In this document: positions 30,938 through 41,144 of the stretch, piece by piece | Numbering within the stretch: position 1 is the stretch's first letter | Layout of the letters: every line of letters starts with the position of its first letter | Assembly (NCBI RefSeq): GCF_002995495.1 | Contig: NZ_PVZV01000002.1 | Location: 434,001 to 498,000, forward strand | DNA length: 64,000 nt | Source: Actinocorallia populi | Lineage (GTDB): Bacteria; Actinomycetota; Actinomycetes; Streptosporangiales; Streptosporangiaceae | Reading direction: 5' to 3' | Notes under the pieces: generated by a model | Seen by the model: only the letters and a program-made list of their open reading frames with translations | Told to the model about the DNA's origin: nothing | Databases searched by the model: none | Program-made: the position numbers and the translations under genes

Positions 30938-33144
30938 GTGGGTCCTTTGAGGGTGAGGAAACGTTCCACCACGATGGCCACGAAACCGATGAACAACGGC
31001 ACCGCGATCACCGTGTACGGCCGGAGCCGCGCGTACTGCCCGGGGGCGAGCCTGATCCGGCGCAGCTCCCGGGCGGTGAGCACGCCGATGAGCACCGGGA
31101 GGTAGATCAGCCCGGCCGGGGTCCAGTTGCTCACGCCGATGGTGAGCCGGGCCGGCGGCGGATCGGGCGCGGGCGCGGGTCCCGGCTCGGCCAGCTTGTA
31201 CACCGAGGCGTCGCCGTCGCCGAACACCCTGACGAACGCGGGTGAGGCGTCGATCTCCCGCATGAGGCGCTCGCCCCAGTCGGGCGCCAGGCCGAAGTTC
31301 AGCGTCTGGTAGGTGTCGTTGGTGCGCGACTGGTACAGGTAGGTGCCGGGCTGGCTGCGCATCTGCGCCAGCACCTCCTCGACCGTGGGCCTGCGGCCGC
31401 GCTGCTGCTCGGCGGTGAGCGGCACGGGCGGCTTCCTGCTCAGGTTGCTCGCCCACGGCTCCTGGGCGAACTCCACCCGCAGCCAGTGGAACAGCTCGAA
31501 GTACCGGTACCCCCACGGGCCCTGCGGCGTCTGGCTGGCCGCCTCGGGCACCGTGACGATCTCGCCGCTCACCCACACCAGGGTGATCGGCCTGCCCTTG
31601 GAGTCGTCGATCATGGCGTCGAACGCCTTGAGCTCGCCCGGCCTGACCTGCTCGAACGCCTCGTTGCCGTACCTGACGGTCAGGAAGCCGCCCATCAGCA
31701 GCAGCGCGAACGAACCGGCCACCACGCCCGGCAGCAGCCGGCGCAGCCGCTGGCGGCGCGGCACCGACTTGACGACCGGCACCGGCCTGGGGTCGGGGAA
31801 GAAGGCGTAGGCGGCCAGGAACACCGCGCCGGGCAGCATGAACAGGTAGGTGCGCAGCGCGATCTCGCCGCCGTAGGACTGCAGCCCGAACGAGCTGAGC
31901 GGCACGACCAGCAGCACGAACGCCACCCGGTCGTCGATGCCGCGCAGGCGGCGGCGCAGCAGCCCGATCGCGGTCAGCGCCATGAGCACCAGCACCAGCA
32001 GGATCCGCGCGGTCTGGATCTGCGCGAGCTGCTCGCTGGGCGAGATCCGGCCGGTGGTGCTCTCCAGGAACGACTGCAGCGGGTTGCCGCCCCCGGCGAA
32101 CAGGGTGCCCGCCGGGTCGGGCCCCCAGTAGCCGTAGGCCATGAAGGAGATCCAGCCGAGGTAGACGACCCCGCCGATGACCGGCAGCGCGCGCAGCTCG
32201 TTGCGGCCGACCAGCGCCAGCGCCGCCGCGGAGGCGATGAGCAGGTACGGGGTCAGCTGGTGGCTGGCGGTGCCCACGACCAGCAGCACCACCAGCAGCA
32301 GGACGAGCAGGGAGCGCTCCCGGGCGCCGACCTCGCGGACCGGCTCCTCGCCGGGGGTCTTGGGCCCGAACAGGAACCGGTAGACCGGCCCCGGCTCCTG
32401 CCCGGTTCCGCGTTTGCCCGCCCTGCGGGTGCGCAGCACCTTCGGCCGGAACCAGGTGAGCAGGACCGCCAGGAAGAAGAGGTAGACCAGGTAGCCGAAC
32501 GCCTGCGGCGCCAGGTAGTCCTGGCCGACCCAGTTGGCGACCGGGAAGAGCCACACCGCGAACCACTTGGCCCGCCAGTTGGCCTTCATGACCCGCACGA
32601 TCATCGCCATCGGCAGCAGGTACAGCAGCTGGATCGCCAGCGGCGCCCACTTGTAGACCTGGCCGGGGTCGCGCAGCCCGACGGCCTCGGTGAGGAAGCC
32701 GACCATGCCGAAGAACGCGGCCCAGCTGAACCGGGCGTCCAGGCTGATGCCGACGGTGCCGGTGCGGGTGATGTACTCGATGAACCCGGCGTGCTGCCAG
32801 ACCGTCGGGAACCGGGCGACCGGCTCCAGCACCTGGGCGAGCGTGTGCAGCGCCACCACGGTCACCACGATCTGGACGCCGAGCAGCACCGGCACCGGCC
32901 GGCGCAGCGACAGGGACGCCACGAACGACAGCGCCAGCACGCCGGCGCCCAGCAGCGTCGGCACCGGCAGCACGCTGATCAGCCCGTAGCCGTCGATGCC
33001 GTCCATGTCCACGCCGCGCAGCGGCACCCAGAAGAGCACCGCCCCGAGCGCCACGCACAGCCCGATGACGACGGCGGGCAGCCGCGCGATCGGATCCTCC
33101 GGCACCGGCTGCGCGCGCGCCGCCGGGCGCAGGGTAACGCTCAC
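30934..33144 (-). CDS. Large polytopic membrane protein (GT-C or polymerase-like)
   Basis: 736 residues from GTG 33144 (GTGA overlap with the flippase stop). Roughly 12-14 hydrophobic helices in residues 20-500, with a short cytoplasmic Lys/Arg-rich loop near 240-265. A hydrophilic exported domain spans about 515-665 (ELKAFDAMIDDSKGRPITLVWVSGEIV ... FGDGDASVYKL), and two more helices end the protein. This plan fits undecaprenyl-phosphate-dependent GT-C transferases or glycan polymerases, but no catalytic DD/DE motif is certain in the first exported loop. Placed between the flippase and a GT2, it is the likeliest polymerase or sugar-transfer step of the operon. Confidence 0.85.
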   Translation of the reverse strand: MSVTLRPAARAQPVPEDPIARLPAVVIGLCVALGAVLFWVPLRGVDMDGIDGYGLISVLPVPTLLGAGVLALSFVASLSLRRPVPVLLGVQIVVTVVALHTLAQVLEPVARFPTVWQHAGFIEYITRTGTVGISLDARFSWAAFFGMVGFLTEAVGLRDPGQVYKWAPLAIQLLYLLPMAMIVRVMKANWRAKWFAVWLFPVANWVGQDYLAPQAFGYLVYLFFLAVLLTWFRPKVLRTRRAGKRGTGQEPGPVYRFLFGPKTPGEEPVREVGARERSLLVLLLVVLLVVGTASHQLTPYLLIASAAALALVGRNELRALPVIGGVVYLGWISFMAYGYWGPDPAGTLFAGGGNPLQSFLESTTGRISPSEQLAQIQTARILLVLVLMALTAIGLLRRRLRGIDDRVAFVLLVVPLSSFGLQSYGGEIALRTYLFMLPGAVFLAAYAFFPDPRPVPVVKSVPRRQRLRRLLPGVVAGSFALLLMGGFLTVRYGNEAFEQVRPGELKAFDAMIDDSKGRPITLVWVSGEIVTVPEAASQTPQGPWGYRYFELFHWLRVEFAQEPWASNLSRKPPVPLTAEQQRGRRPTVEEVLAQMRSQPGTYLYQSRTNDTYQTLNFGLAPDWGERLMREIDASPAFVRVFGDGDASVYKLAEPGPAPAPDPPPARLTIGVSNWTPAGLIYLPVLIGVLTARELRRIRLAPGQYARLRPYTVIAVPLFIGFVAIVVERFLTLKGPT

Positions 33145-34550
33145 CTCTCACCCTCCTCGCCGCCGGCCCCGCGCGCCTGCGAGGGCACCGCGGGGACGGG
33201 CCTGACGATCCGCAGCAGCGCGGGCAGGACCATCAGCGCCACCACGCTCTGCACGGCCAGCACCGTCCAGCCGACCGACGCCAGGTCGTGGTCGTTCACG
33301 AACACCGCGACGCCCGTCAGCACCCCGGCGAAGCGCCCCACCTGGATCAGCGCCACCAGCCGGGTGCGCGAGCGCACCCGCAGCACCCCCACGTACAGCT
33401 CGATCAGCGCCTTGGGCAGGGTGGACAGCGCCAGCAGCGCCAGCACCAGGCCCGCGTGCCCGCGGAAGTCCGGCCCGAACAGGAACGGCAGCCCCAGCGC
33501 GTACGGTGCGACCAGCGCCATCAGCAGCGAGACCGGAACCAGCAGCATGAGGGTGCGGCGCAGCGCGTCGCGGCACGTCCGGGCGAGGTTCGCGGTGTCG
33601 AAGGCGCCCTCGACGGTCAGGGACATCGCCATGTTCAGCGCCAGCAGGTCCAGCATCAGGCCGAAGATCCAGGCCATCGCGAAGTAGCCGTTGGTCTCCT
33701 CGCTCACCTTCGCCGCCACCAGCAGCGGGATGAAGTTGATCGCCGAGTGGGAGGCGAGGGTGCCCACGAAGTCGCCGCGCAGGTACCGGCCGACCTCGCG
33801 CGGGGTCGGGGTGCGGTGCATGCGCCGGGTGAGCGCGATGTGCTCGGGCAGCAGCCGCCGGAAGACCAGCACGTCCACCGGGACGACCAGGAGCAGCACC
33901 GGCAGCATGGTGGCCAGCAGGATCCCGTCGGCGGGCGCGAAGGTCCAGGCCAGCAGGGCGAGGAAGACGAACTTCACCAGCCCGTAGACGGTGTTCTTGA
34001 CCGGCACCCAGGGCGCGCGGCGCAGCCCCGTCAGCGAGGAGTCCTGCTGGGTGAAGATGTTCCAGGCGACGATGAAGACCAGGAACGGCACCGCGTGCTC
34101 GGGCCGTACGAGGTGGTCGTAGTTGGGGCTGTCCCACCAGGCCAGCGACCCGAGGAAGACCAGCCCGGCCAGCGCCGCCAGCACCGACCCGAACAGGTAG
34201 GTGGCCACGATCAACCGCTGGGAGGAGCGGCCCGCCTGCGGCAGGAACCGCATGAGCAGGTAGCTCAGCGTGGTCAGGCCGCCGATGTACATGACGGCCT
34301 GGATGACCGCGGCGTTGCGCCCGAAGTCCGCCGGGGAGTGGAAGTGCCGTGCGGCGATCCAGAAGCCCAGCCCGAGCAGGCCGGTGAGCCCGCCGTTGAG
34401 CATCAGTGCGTAGGCGTTGCGGAACAGGGGGTTGTCCAGCTCGCCGCGCAGGCGCGTGAACCTCCCCGTGCGCGCGCCGTCCCCGGTGCGCGCGCCCAGC
34501 AGCCCGGAGACGTCCTGCGGGCCCGTCCCCAGGACTTCTGGATCAGTCAC
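33141..34550 (-). CDS. Oligosaccharide flippase-like (MATE/MOP superfamily) membrane protein
   Basis: 469 residues from GTG 34550, overlapping the deacetylase stop by 8 bases. A 45-residue cytoplasmic tail precedes about 12 membrane helices in paired halves: NAYALMLNGGLTGLLGLGFWIAARHFHSPADFGRNAAVIQ at the start is the polysaccharide-biosynthesis/Wzx-like pattern. Proteins of this group move lipid-linked oligosaccharides from the inner to the outer face of the membrane. Confidence 0.88.
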   Translation of the reverse strand: MTDPEVLGTGPQDVSGLLGARTGDGARTGRFTRLRGELDNPLFRNAYALMLNGGLTGLLGLGFWIAARHFHSPADFGRNAAVIQAVMYIGGLTTLSYLLMRFLPQAGRSSQRLIVATYLFGSVLAALAGLVFLGSLAWWDSPNYDHLVRPEHAVPFLVFIVAWNIFTQQDSSLTGLRRAPWVPVKNTVYGLVKFVFLALLAWTFAPADGILLATMLPVLLLVVPVDVLVFRRLLPEHIALTRRMHRTPTPREVGRYLRGDFVGTLASHSAINFIPLLVAAKVSEETNGYFAMAWIFGLMLDLLALNMAMSLTVEGAFDTANLARTCRDALRRTLMLLVPVSLLMALVAPYALGLPFLFGPDFRGHAGLVLALLALSTLPKALIELYVGVLRVRSRTRLVALIQVGRFAGVLTGVAVFVNDHDLASVGWTVLAVQSVVALMVLPALLRIVRPVPAVPSQARGAGGEEGER

Positions 34551-35307
34551 GTGACATCGCCTGTCGGTAGAGGTAGCGGGATCTCCGTACGACCGCATAC
34601 CCCTTGGTGAGGGCCTTCTCCCGGTAGAAGCGGTGGGAACCTTCGGCGATCCGGCCGAAGGCGGCGGCCGAGGTGGAGCGCTGGACCGTCAGCCGGGGGA
34701 TGGCGTAGCCCGAGCGGTGGGAGGCGACGTCGTTGGCCACCACGTAAGCGGTGGTGTAGCCGGCGCGCGCCACGGCGCGGCGCACCCGGGCGCTGGAGTA
34801 CCCGTAGGGGTAGGCCATGGTGGTGACGGGGCGCTGGAGCCTGTCCTCCAGCAGCAGGCGGCTGCGGGTCAGCTCGTCGTGCAGCGGCCCGTCCCTGAGC
34901 TGGTCGAGCTGCGGGTGGCTGTGGCTGTGCGCGCCGATCTCCACGCCCTCGGCGGCGAGTTCCCGCACGTGCCCCCAGCGCAGCATGGTGTCCAGGGGGC
35001 GCCCGGCGGCGTCCGGGCCCGCGTCGTCCAGCCAGCCCGTGGTGACGAACACCGTGGCCGGGTAGCCGAAGGAGGACAGGATCGGCAGCGCCTGCGAGTG
35101 GAAGTCGGCGTACCCGTCGTCGAACGTGATGCAGATCGGCCTGGGCACGTCCGCCGCCCGGTCGGACAGCCGCACCGGGGTGAACCCCCGCTCCTTCAGC
35201 AGGGCCATCTGGTCGGCGAACACGCCGGGGCGCACCGACAGCGCGGCGGTGTCCGGCGGCGGGTCGTCGCGGACCGAGTGGTACATGAGGATCGGGACCG
35301 CCCGCAT
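34543..35307 (-). CDS. Polysaccharide deacetylase (CE4/NodB-type)
   Basis: 254 residues. NodB-homology motifs are in order: motif 1 ICITFDDGYAD (metal Asp pair), motif 2 EIGAHSHSHPQL (the two metal His), motif 3 TMAYPYGYSSARVRRAVARAGY (Arg/Pro region). The N-terminal ILMYHSVRDD is also typical. It removes N- or O-acetyl groups from a polysaccharide using a divalent metal. There is no signal peptide, so it probably acts on lipid-linked intermediates in the cytoplasm or leaves by another route. The ATG overlaps the preceding stop (TGATG). Confidence 0.93.
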   Translation of the reverse strand: MRAVPILMYHSVRDDPPPDTAALSVRPGVFADQMALLKERGFTPVRLSDRAADVPRPICITFDDGYADFHSQALPILSSFGYPATVFVTTGWLDDAGPDAAGRPLDTMLRWGHVRELAAEGVEIGAHSHSHPQLDQLRDGPLHDELTRSRLLLEDRLQRPVTTMAYPYGYSSARVRRAVARAGYTTAYVVANDVASHRSGYAIPRLTVQRSTSAAAFGRIAEGSHRFYREKALTKGYAVVRRSRYLYRQAMSRD

Positions 35308-36356
35308 CAGCGCTCCCCGCGGGTCGCGCGGCGGCCCACCAGGTAGCCGGCCGCGGTGTAGCCCAGGCCCGCGGTGATCGCGCAGGCGCGCCCCAGGCCG
35401 CCCGCGTCCCCGCGCAGCGACTCGCCCAGCCCGCGGAGCACCCCCCTGGGCAGGGTCCTGAGCGCGTGCGCCCGCTCGTTGGACAGGCCGTCCCTGGTGC
35501 CGACGCTGCGCGCCACCAGCGCCTTGGACAGGCCCTCGGCGTAGCAGCGGTCGCGGTAGTAGCCGAAGCGCGCGCGCTCGGCCGGGACCCGGTGCCAGAT
35601 CACCGCGGCGGGCTCGAAGAGCTGCACGGTCTCGGGCATGCGCTGCCCGAGCCGGATGCAGAACTCCGTCTCCTCGCAGCCCAGCGGCCGGTCGATGGCG
35701 TGGGTGCGGCCGATGTCGCCGGAGAAGCCCCCGGCCACGGAGAACGCCTCCCGCCGGAAGGAGGCGTTGCCGCCCAGGACGTTGCGCACCGGCCCCGGCA
35801 CCATGCCACGGTAGGTGCCGCCGACGGTCCATTCGAACTCCGCGGGGAACCATCGGGGGCGCCTGCCCGTTGGCACGTCGAAGGCTTCTGCGGAACCGGG
35901 GCGAGGATGGGGGTCAGCGCCCGGGCTCCGCAGGGGCCTTCCCTCTTTCATGACGGCCAGGAGCTCGGCCGAGCCCGGCGAGCCGGGCCACAACGACAGC
36001 GTCCTGCCGCCGACGCCGATCACCCGCTTGTCGCAGTAGGCCGCGGCGAACGAGGCGAGCCACTGCGGCGCGGCGACGGCGTCGTCGTCCAGGAAGGCGA
36101 CCACGTCGCCGGATGCGTGGGCCACCCCGGTGTTCTTGCCCCCGGACAGGCCGCGCGGCCCGGCGTTCTCCACCACCCGCACGTCCGGCAGCGTCTCCCG
36201 CAGCCGGGCGTGCAGCCCCGGGTTGTGGTCGACCGACAGGATGATCTCGTGCGGGGCCAGGCTCTGCCGCCGCACCGACTCCACCGCGGCGTGGACGTCG
36301 TCCCAGCGCCGGTCGGTGAACGCGCAGATCACCACGGACACGGTGGTGGTGCTCAT
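35307..36356 (-). CDS. Family 2 glycosyltransferase with an internal insertion
   Basis: 349 residues from ATG 36356 (ATGA overlap). GT-A signature STTTVSVVICAFTDRRWDDVHAAVESVRRQ, NTGVAHASGDVVAFLDDDAVAAPQWL with the DDD metal site, and GCEETEFCIRLGQ as catalytic region. Between the GSAELL segment and PRWFPAEFEWTVG there is an extra stretch of about 30 residues, flanked by a repeated PGSAE and using rarer codons than its surroundings. Relatives have PxWFPxEFDWVVG directly after the short linker. The C-terminal 80 residues hold a weak membrane-associated helix. Confidence 0.9.
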   Translation of the reverse strand: MSTTTVSVVICAFTDRRWDDVHAAVESVRRQSLAPHEIILSVDHNPGLHARLRETLPDVRVVENAGPRGLSGGKNTGVAHASGDVVAFLDDDAVAAPQWLASFAAAYCDKRVIGVGGRTLSLWPGSPGSAELLAVMKEGRPLRSPGADPHPRPGSAEAFDVPTGRRPRWFPAEFEWTVGGTYRGMVPGPVRNVLGGNASFRREAFSVAGGFSGDIGRTHAIDRPLGCEETEFCIRLGQRMPETVQLFEPAAVIWHRVPAERARFGYYRDRCYAEGLSKALVARSVGTRDGLSNERAHALRTLPRGVLRGLGESLRGDAGGLGRACAITAGLGYTAAGYLVGRRATRGER

Positions 36357-37423
36357 GACGTCCGCCTCCGCATCCTGGCGTAGCCCTTGAGGACCCGGTC
36401 GGCGTAGGAGTAGAGCCTGGGGTCGTCCAGCGCGGCGTCGCGCAGCCGGTTGACCGGCACGTGCCGCAGCCAGTGCCAGGCGGCGCCGGGCGCCGCGCGG
36501 GCCACCCGGCCCTCGGCGATCGGTATCTCCCGGCTCTTCAGCCACTCCTTGAACTCCTTGCCGCCGCGCCCCATCCAGATCTCGGTGACGTCGTTGTCGG
36601 CGCAGCCCCTGGCCAGCGCGAGATGGCCGATCATGCCGGGGGAGTAGCGGGAGAAGTCGGTGTCGTAGGCGGGGAACCAGCCCGCCATCGCCGGACCGGA
36701 GCGCAGCCCGAGGTGGACCGAGACGGTGCGGTCCCCGGCGCGCAGCACGCTGAGCACGCCGAAGCCCGTCTCGTGGAAGTGGCGCAGCAGCCCGACGATC
36801 CACGGCCGGGTGAAGCGGTCGGTGCGGCCGGTGCGCCGGTACTGCGCGGACTTCCACCGCATGAGCCGGGTGAGCTCGCCGGGGTCGGCGCTGGCGAACT
36901 CGTAGGAGACCTCGCCGGCCTCGCGGCCGAGCTTGCGCTCCTTGTAGCGGATGGTCTTGTGCGTCTTGGGCGCCAGCGCCCTGGCCTCGGCCTCCCAGGC
37001 GGCGAACCCCATGCCCAGGTCGATGATCGGCTCGACCCGCACGACCTGGTGGTGGGGGGCGAACATGCGCTGGCCGGCGATGAGGTGGTCGAAGTCCCAG
37101 ACGCCCAGCCGGCAGGCGCGCAGGAGCTCCCGGGCGGGCAGGTCGAGGCCGGGGTCGGCCACGATGCCCTGCAGGTCGGTCAGGCCGAAGCCCACGGGGT
37201 GGCCCACCCCGCCCGGACGCCGTTCGTGGGGGAAGAAGGCGGCGATCCCCTGTCCGTCCTCGACCACGCCCACCCGCACGTCCCTGCGGAACCGGGACAC
37301 GCCGAGGGTGAACTCCGGGGACAGGAAGGGGTTGCCCAGCGCCGGGTCGGACTCCTGGAGCTTGCGCCAGCGCTGGATCTCCGATTCGCCCAGATCCTCG
37401 GGACGAACGACGTATGTCCTCAT
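36353..37423 (-). CDS. GNAT/CelD (BcsL, FemAB-like) acyltransferase of the glycan operon
   Basis: 356 residues from ATG 37423 (MRTYVVRPEDLGESEI). Two GNAT-like halves as in Acetyltransf_6/CelD proteins: NPFLSPEFTLGVSRFRRDVRVGVVEDGQGIAAFFPHE in the first, and GFGVLSVLRAGDRTVSVHLGLRSGPAMAGWFPAYDTDFSRYSPGMIGHLALARGC in the second, followed by EIWMGRGGKEFKEWL. Related proteins transfer acyl or aminoacyl groups during cellulose or exopolysaccharide production. Overlaps its neighbours by ATGA on both sides. The exact group transferred is unknown. Confidence 0.87.
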   Translation of the reverse strand: MRTYVVRPEDLGESEIQRWRKLQESDPALGNPFLSPEFTLGVSRFRRDVRVGVVEDGQGIAAFFPHERRPGGVGHPVGFGLTDLQGIVADPGLDLPARELLRACRLGVWDFDHLIAGQRMFAPHHQVVRVEPIIDLGMGFAAWEAEARALAPKTHKTIRYKERKLGREAGEVSYEFASADPGELTRLMRWKSAQYRRTGRTDRFTRPWIVGLLRHFHETGFGVLSVLRAGDRTVSVHLGLRSGPAMAGWFPAYDTDFSRYSPGMIGHLALARGCADNDVTEIWMGRGGKEFKEWLKSREIPIAEGRVARAAPGAAWHWLRHVPVNRLRDAALDDPRLYSYADRVLKGYARMRRRTS

Positions 37424-38253
37424 TTGGCCCTCGCCGCCGCCAGGTTCCCGACCACGGGCTCGAAGGGCTGTTGCGGATGGAGGTGGCCTTCCTCCAGTTT
37501 TCCGGCGAAACGCAACCGGATCATGGTCTTCAGCACCCGCCATCCGTCACGGAAGGTGTTGAGGTTCGACTCGCCGAAACGGCGGTGCGATTCGTGGCTG
37601 GCCACTTCTGCCACCTTCAGTCCGGCGCGGACGGCGTTGACGCAGATCTCGGTCTCGATCTCGAAGCCGGTGGACTTCAGTTGCAGTTTCTCTACTACAT
37701 TTCGCCGCATTGCGACATATCCATAGCAGAGATCTGTCCATTTCTGGCCATACAGGACGTTGGCCGTCCGGGTCAGCCAGAGGTTGCCCTTGTTGCGCAA
37801 CCAGGTCAGGTCGTCCGAACCGCCCCCGCAGTTGTAACGCGAGCCCTTGACGAACTCGAAGCCCCGGCACAGCAGGGACAGGAAGCTGTCGAACTCCGCG
37901 GGGTCCATGGACCCGTCGGCGTCGAGCATGACGATGACCTCGCTGGTCGCCGCGGCCATGCCGGTCCGCATCGCGGTCCCCTTCCCCGTAGGGGGCTCCA
38001 CGATGATGACCGCGTCCGGCCGCAGCAGCCTGACCACCTCGACCGTGCCGTCGGTCGACTCGCCGTCGACGATGACGACCTCGTCGACCGAGGACAGTCG
38101 GGGCAGGAGCCATCGGAGGTTGTCGGCTTCGTTGAGAGTGGGGATCACGGCCGTCACGGTCGGCCATTGGGTACGCCGCCTGGACAGATCCAGCCGGTTG
38201 CGGCGCGGCGTCTGGGAGAGCGTCGCCGGCCCGAGGGAATGCTGGGTGTTCAT
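37420..38253 (-). CDS. Family 2 glycosyltransferase, dolichol-P-mannose synthase-like
   Basis: 277 residues from ATG 38253 (MNTQHSLGPATL); ATG 38307 would add 18 residues. Signature PTVTAVIPTLNEADNLRWLLPRL, DEVVIVDGESTDGTVEVVR, GKGTAMRTGMAAATSEVIVMLDADGSMDP and the late ESHRRFGESNLNTFRDGWRVLKTMIRLR match DPM1/GtrB-type polyprenyl-phosphate glycosyltransferases. There are no C-terminal membrane spans, so it is a soluble type. First gene of the coupled glycan operon. Around 37640-37800 the base composition drops sharply, with codons such as TAT, GGA and GTA that are rare in this window. Confidence 0.92.
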   Translation of the reverse strand: MNTQHSLGPATLSQTPRRNRLDLSRRRTQWPTVTAVIPTLNEADNLRWLLPRLSSVDEVVIVDGESTDGTVEVVRLLRPDAVIIVEPPTGKGTAMRTGMAAATSEVIVMLDADGSMDPAEFDSFLSLLCRGFEFVKGSRYNCGGGSDDLTWLRNKGNLWLTRTANVLYGQKWTDLCYGYVAMRRNVVEKLQLKSTGFEIETEICVNAVRAGLKVAEVASHESHRRFGESNLNTFRDGWRVLKTMIRLRFAGKLEEGHLHPQQPFEPVVGNLAAARAK

Positions 38254-38475
38254 CAGGGCCCCCGTGGGATGTGGGTGTCTGCCTTCTTTGATGTAGGCCA
38301 CCCGCATGATGTTCAGACATCCCTGGGAATCCTCACCCGTGGGACCGGAGCCATTCTAGGGCCAGGGCAAGGATTCGATCACTCGGGTATTGATCACCAT
38401 GTGGCGCAATGGACATGAGGGATATATGAGCTGATCGGGTGTGGCCTTGTTAGGCTTTCCCGCAAGATCAGCGAC
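38254..38475. other. Intergenic region upstream of the glycan operon
   Basis: 222 bases between the trehalose synthase stop and the first glycosyltransferase start, distinctly richer in A/T than the rest of the window (for example around 38380-38460). It should hold the promoter of the glycan operon. I see no clear palindrome or terminator. Confidence 0.4.
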
Positions 38476-40170
<1,695 letters not shown>

Positions 40171-40255
40171 GCGTCACTCCTTCACGGACGGGCACGATCA
40201 GGATGTCGCTTTCACACTAACCGCTGGTGACGCCCCCGTAACGGGGTCAATGTCC

Positions 40256-41086
40256 TCACCTCTCGATGTTGACCTCGAGGCACTCCAGGTCCCGCTCCGG
40301 ATCGGTGAGGCGCACCCCGGCGCGCAGGGAGGTGATGCCCTGGCAGGCCTTGCGGATCTTGTGGTCGTACCTGCGCTCCTCGCGCGGGAGGCAGTCCTCG
40401 AAGCGCAGCCGGAGCGGGTCGCCGGCCCTCCGGGGCTGCTCGAGGCGGGGCGTGCAGACGGTGCCGTCGGAGCGGATCCGCAGGAAGAGCTCGTCGCGGA
40501 GGCCGGTGATGCTGCGCTGCTCCGTCCAGGTGTCCGGCAGCTTCTCGTACGCGCCGACGAGGCCGTCCCGGCCCTCGAAGACCAGCGAGGCCGGCCCGGC
40601 GGGCCGGAAGCGGTCGGGGGAGCCGGGCAGGAGACCGTCGCGGGGCGTCAGCTGCAGCAGGAAGCGGGTGCCCCGGGGCACGGCCTCGCGGTAGCGCTCG
40701 ACCGTGCCCCGGTTCGCCCGGCGACCGGAACCGGGCAGGTTGTCCCGGCGCCCGAGGTCGACGGCCAGCCGCCGCCCCGGGATCAGCCCGGCGCCCTTGA
40801 GCGTCTCCTCCACCCGGACGTTCATCACCACCGACCGCCGCGGCTCACGCACCAGCCGGAACCCCCGCACCGTCCCCACCAGCAGGATCCGCGACTGCCC
40901 CGCCGCCAGCAGCGCCCGCTCCGCCCGGTACCCCTTGAACGCGTCGAACATCCCGTTCCCGGCGGCGTTGCGGAACACCGACACGTCCGGCGCCCCCCGG
41001 CCCTCCGCGGGCTGCTCGGCGGCGTCGCTCACCCCGCACGCGCCCAACGAGAGGACCATCAACAGAACGGAGAACCAGCGCAGCAT
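40256..41086 (-). CDS. Lipoprotein of unknown function
   Basis: 276 residues. Lipoprotein signal peptide MLRWFSVLLMVLSLGAC with lipobox LGAC, so it is anchored to the outer face of the membrane. The mature domain has strands such as RILLVGTVRGFRLVREPRRSVVMNVRVEETLKGAG and two late Cys (TVCTPRLEQ, EDCLPREE, plus KACQGI). I recognise no family. It lies between trehalose synthase and the sigma-factor pair on the same strand, without overlap; 58 bases separate it from its upstream neighbour. Confidence 0.82.
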   Translation of the reverse strand: MLRWFSVLLMVLSLGACGVSDAAEQPAEGRGAPDVSVFRNAAGNGMFDAFKGYRAERALLAAGQSRILLVGTVRGFRLVREPRRSVVMNVRVEETLKGAGLIPGRRLAVDLGRRDNLPGSGRRANRGTVERYREAVPRGTRFLLQLTPRDGLLPGSPDRFRPAGPASLVFEGRDGLVGAYEKLPDTWTEQRSITGLRDELFLRIRSDGTVCTPRLEQPRRAGDPLRLRFEDCLPREERRYDHKIRKACQGITSLRAGVRLTDPERDLECLEVNIER

Positions 41087-41144
41087 CCAACGGCCTCATT
41101 GCTCATCATCCAGGCGGGGAACCGGGACAACCTAACAGCCGGGC

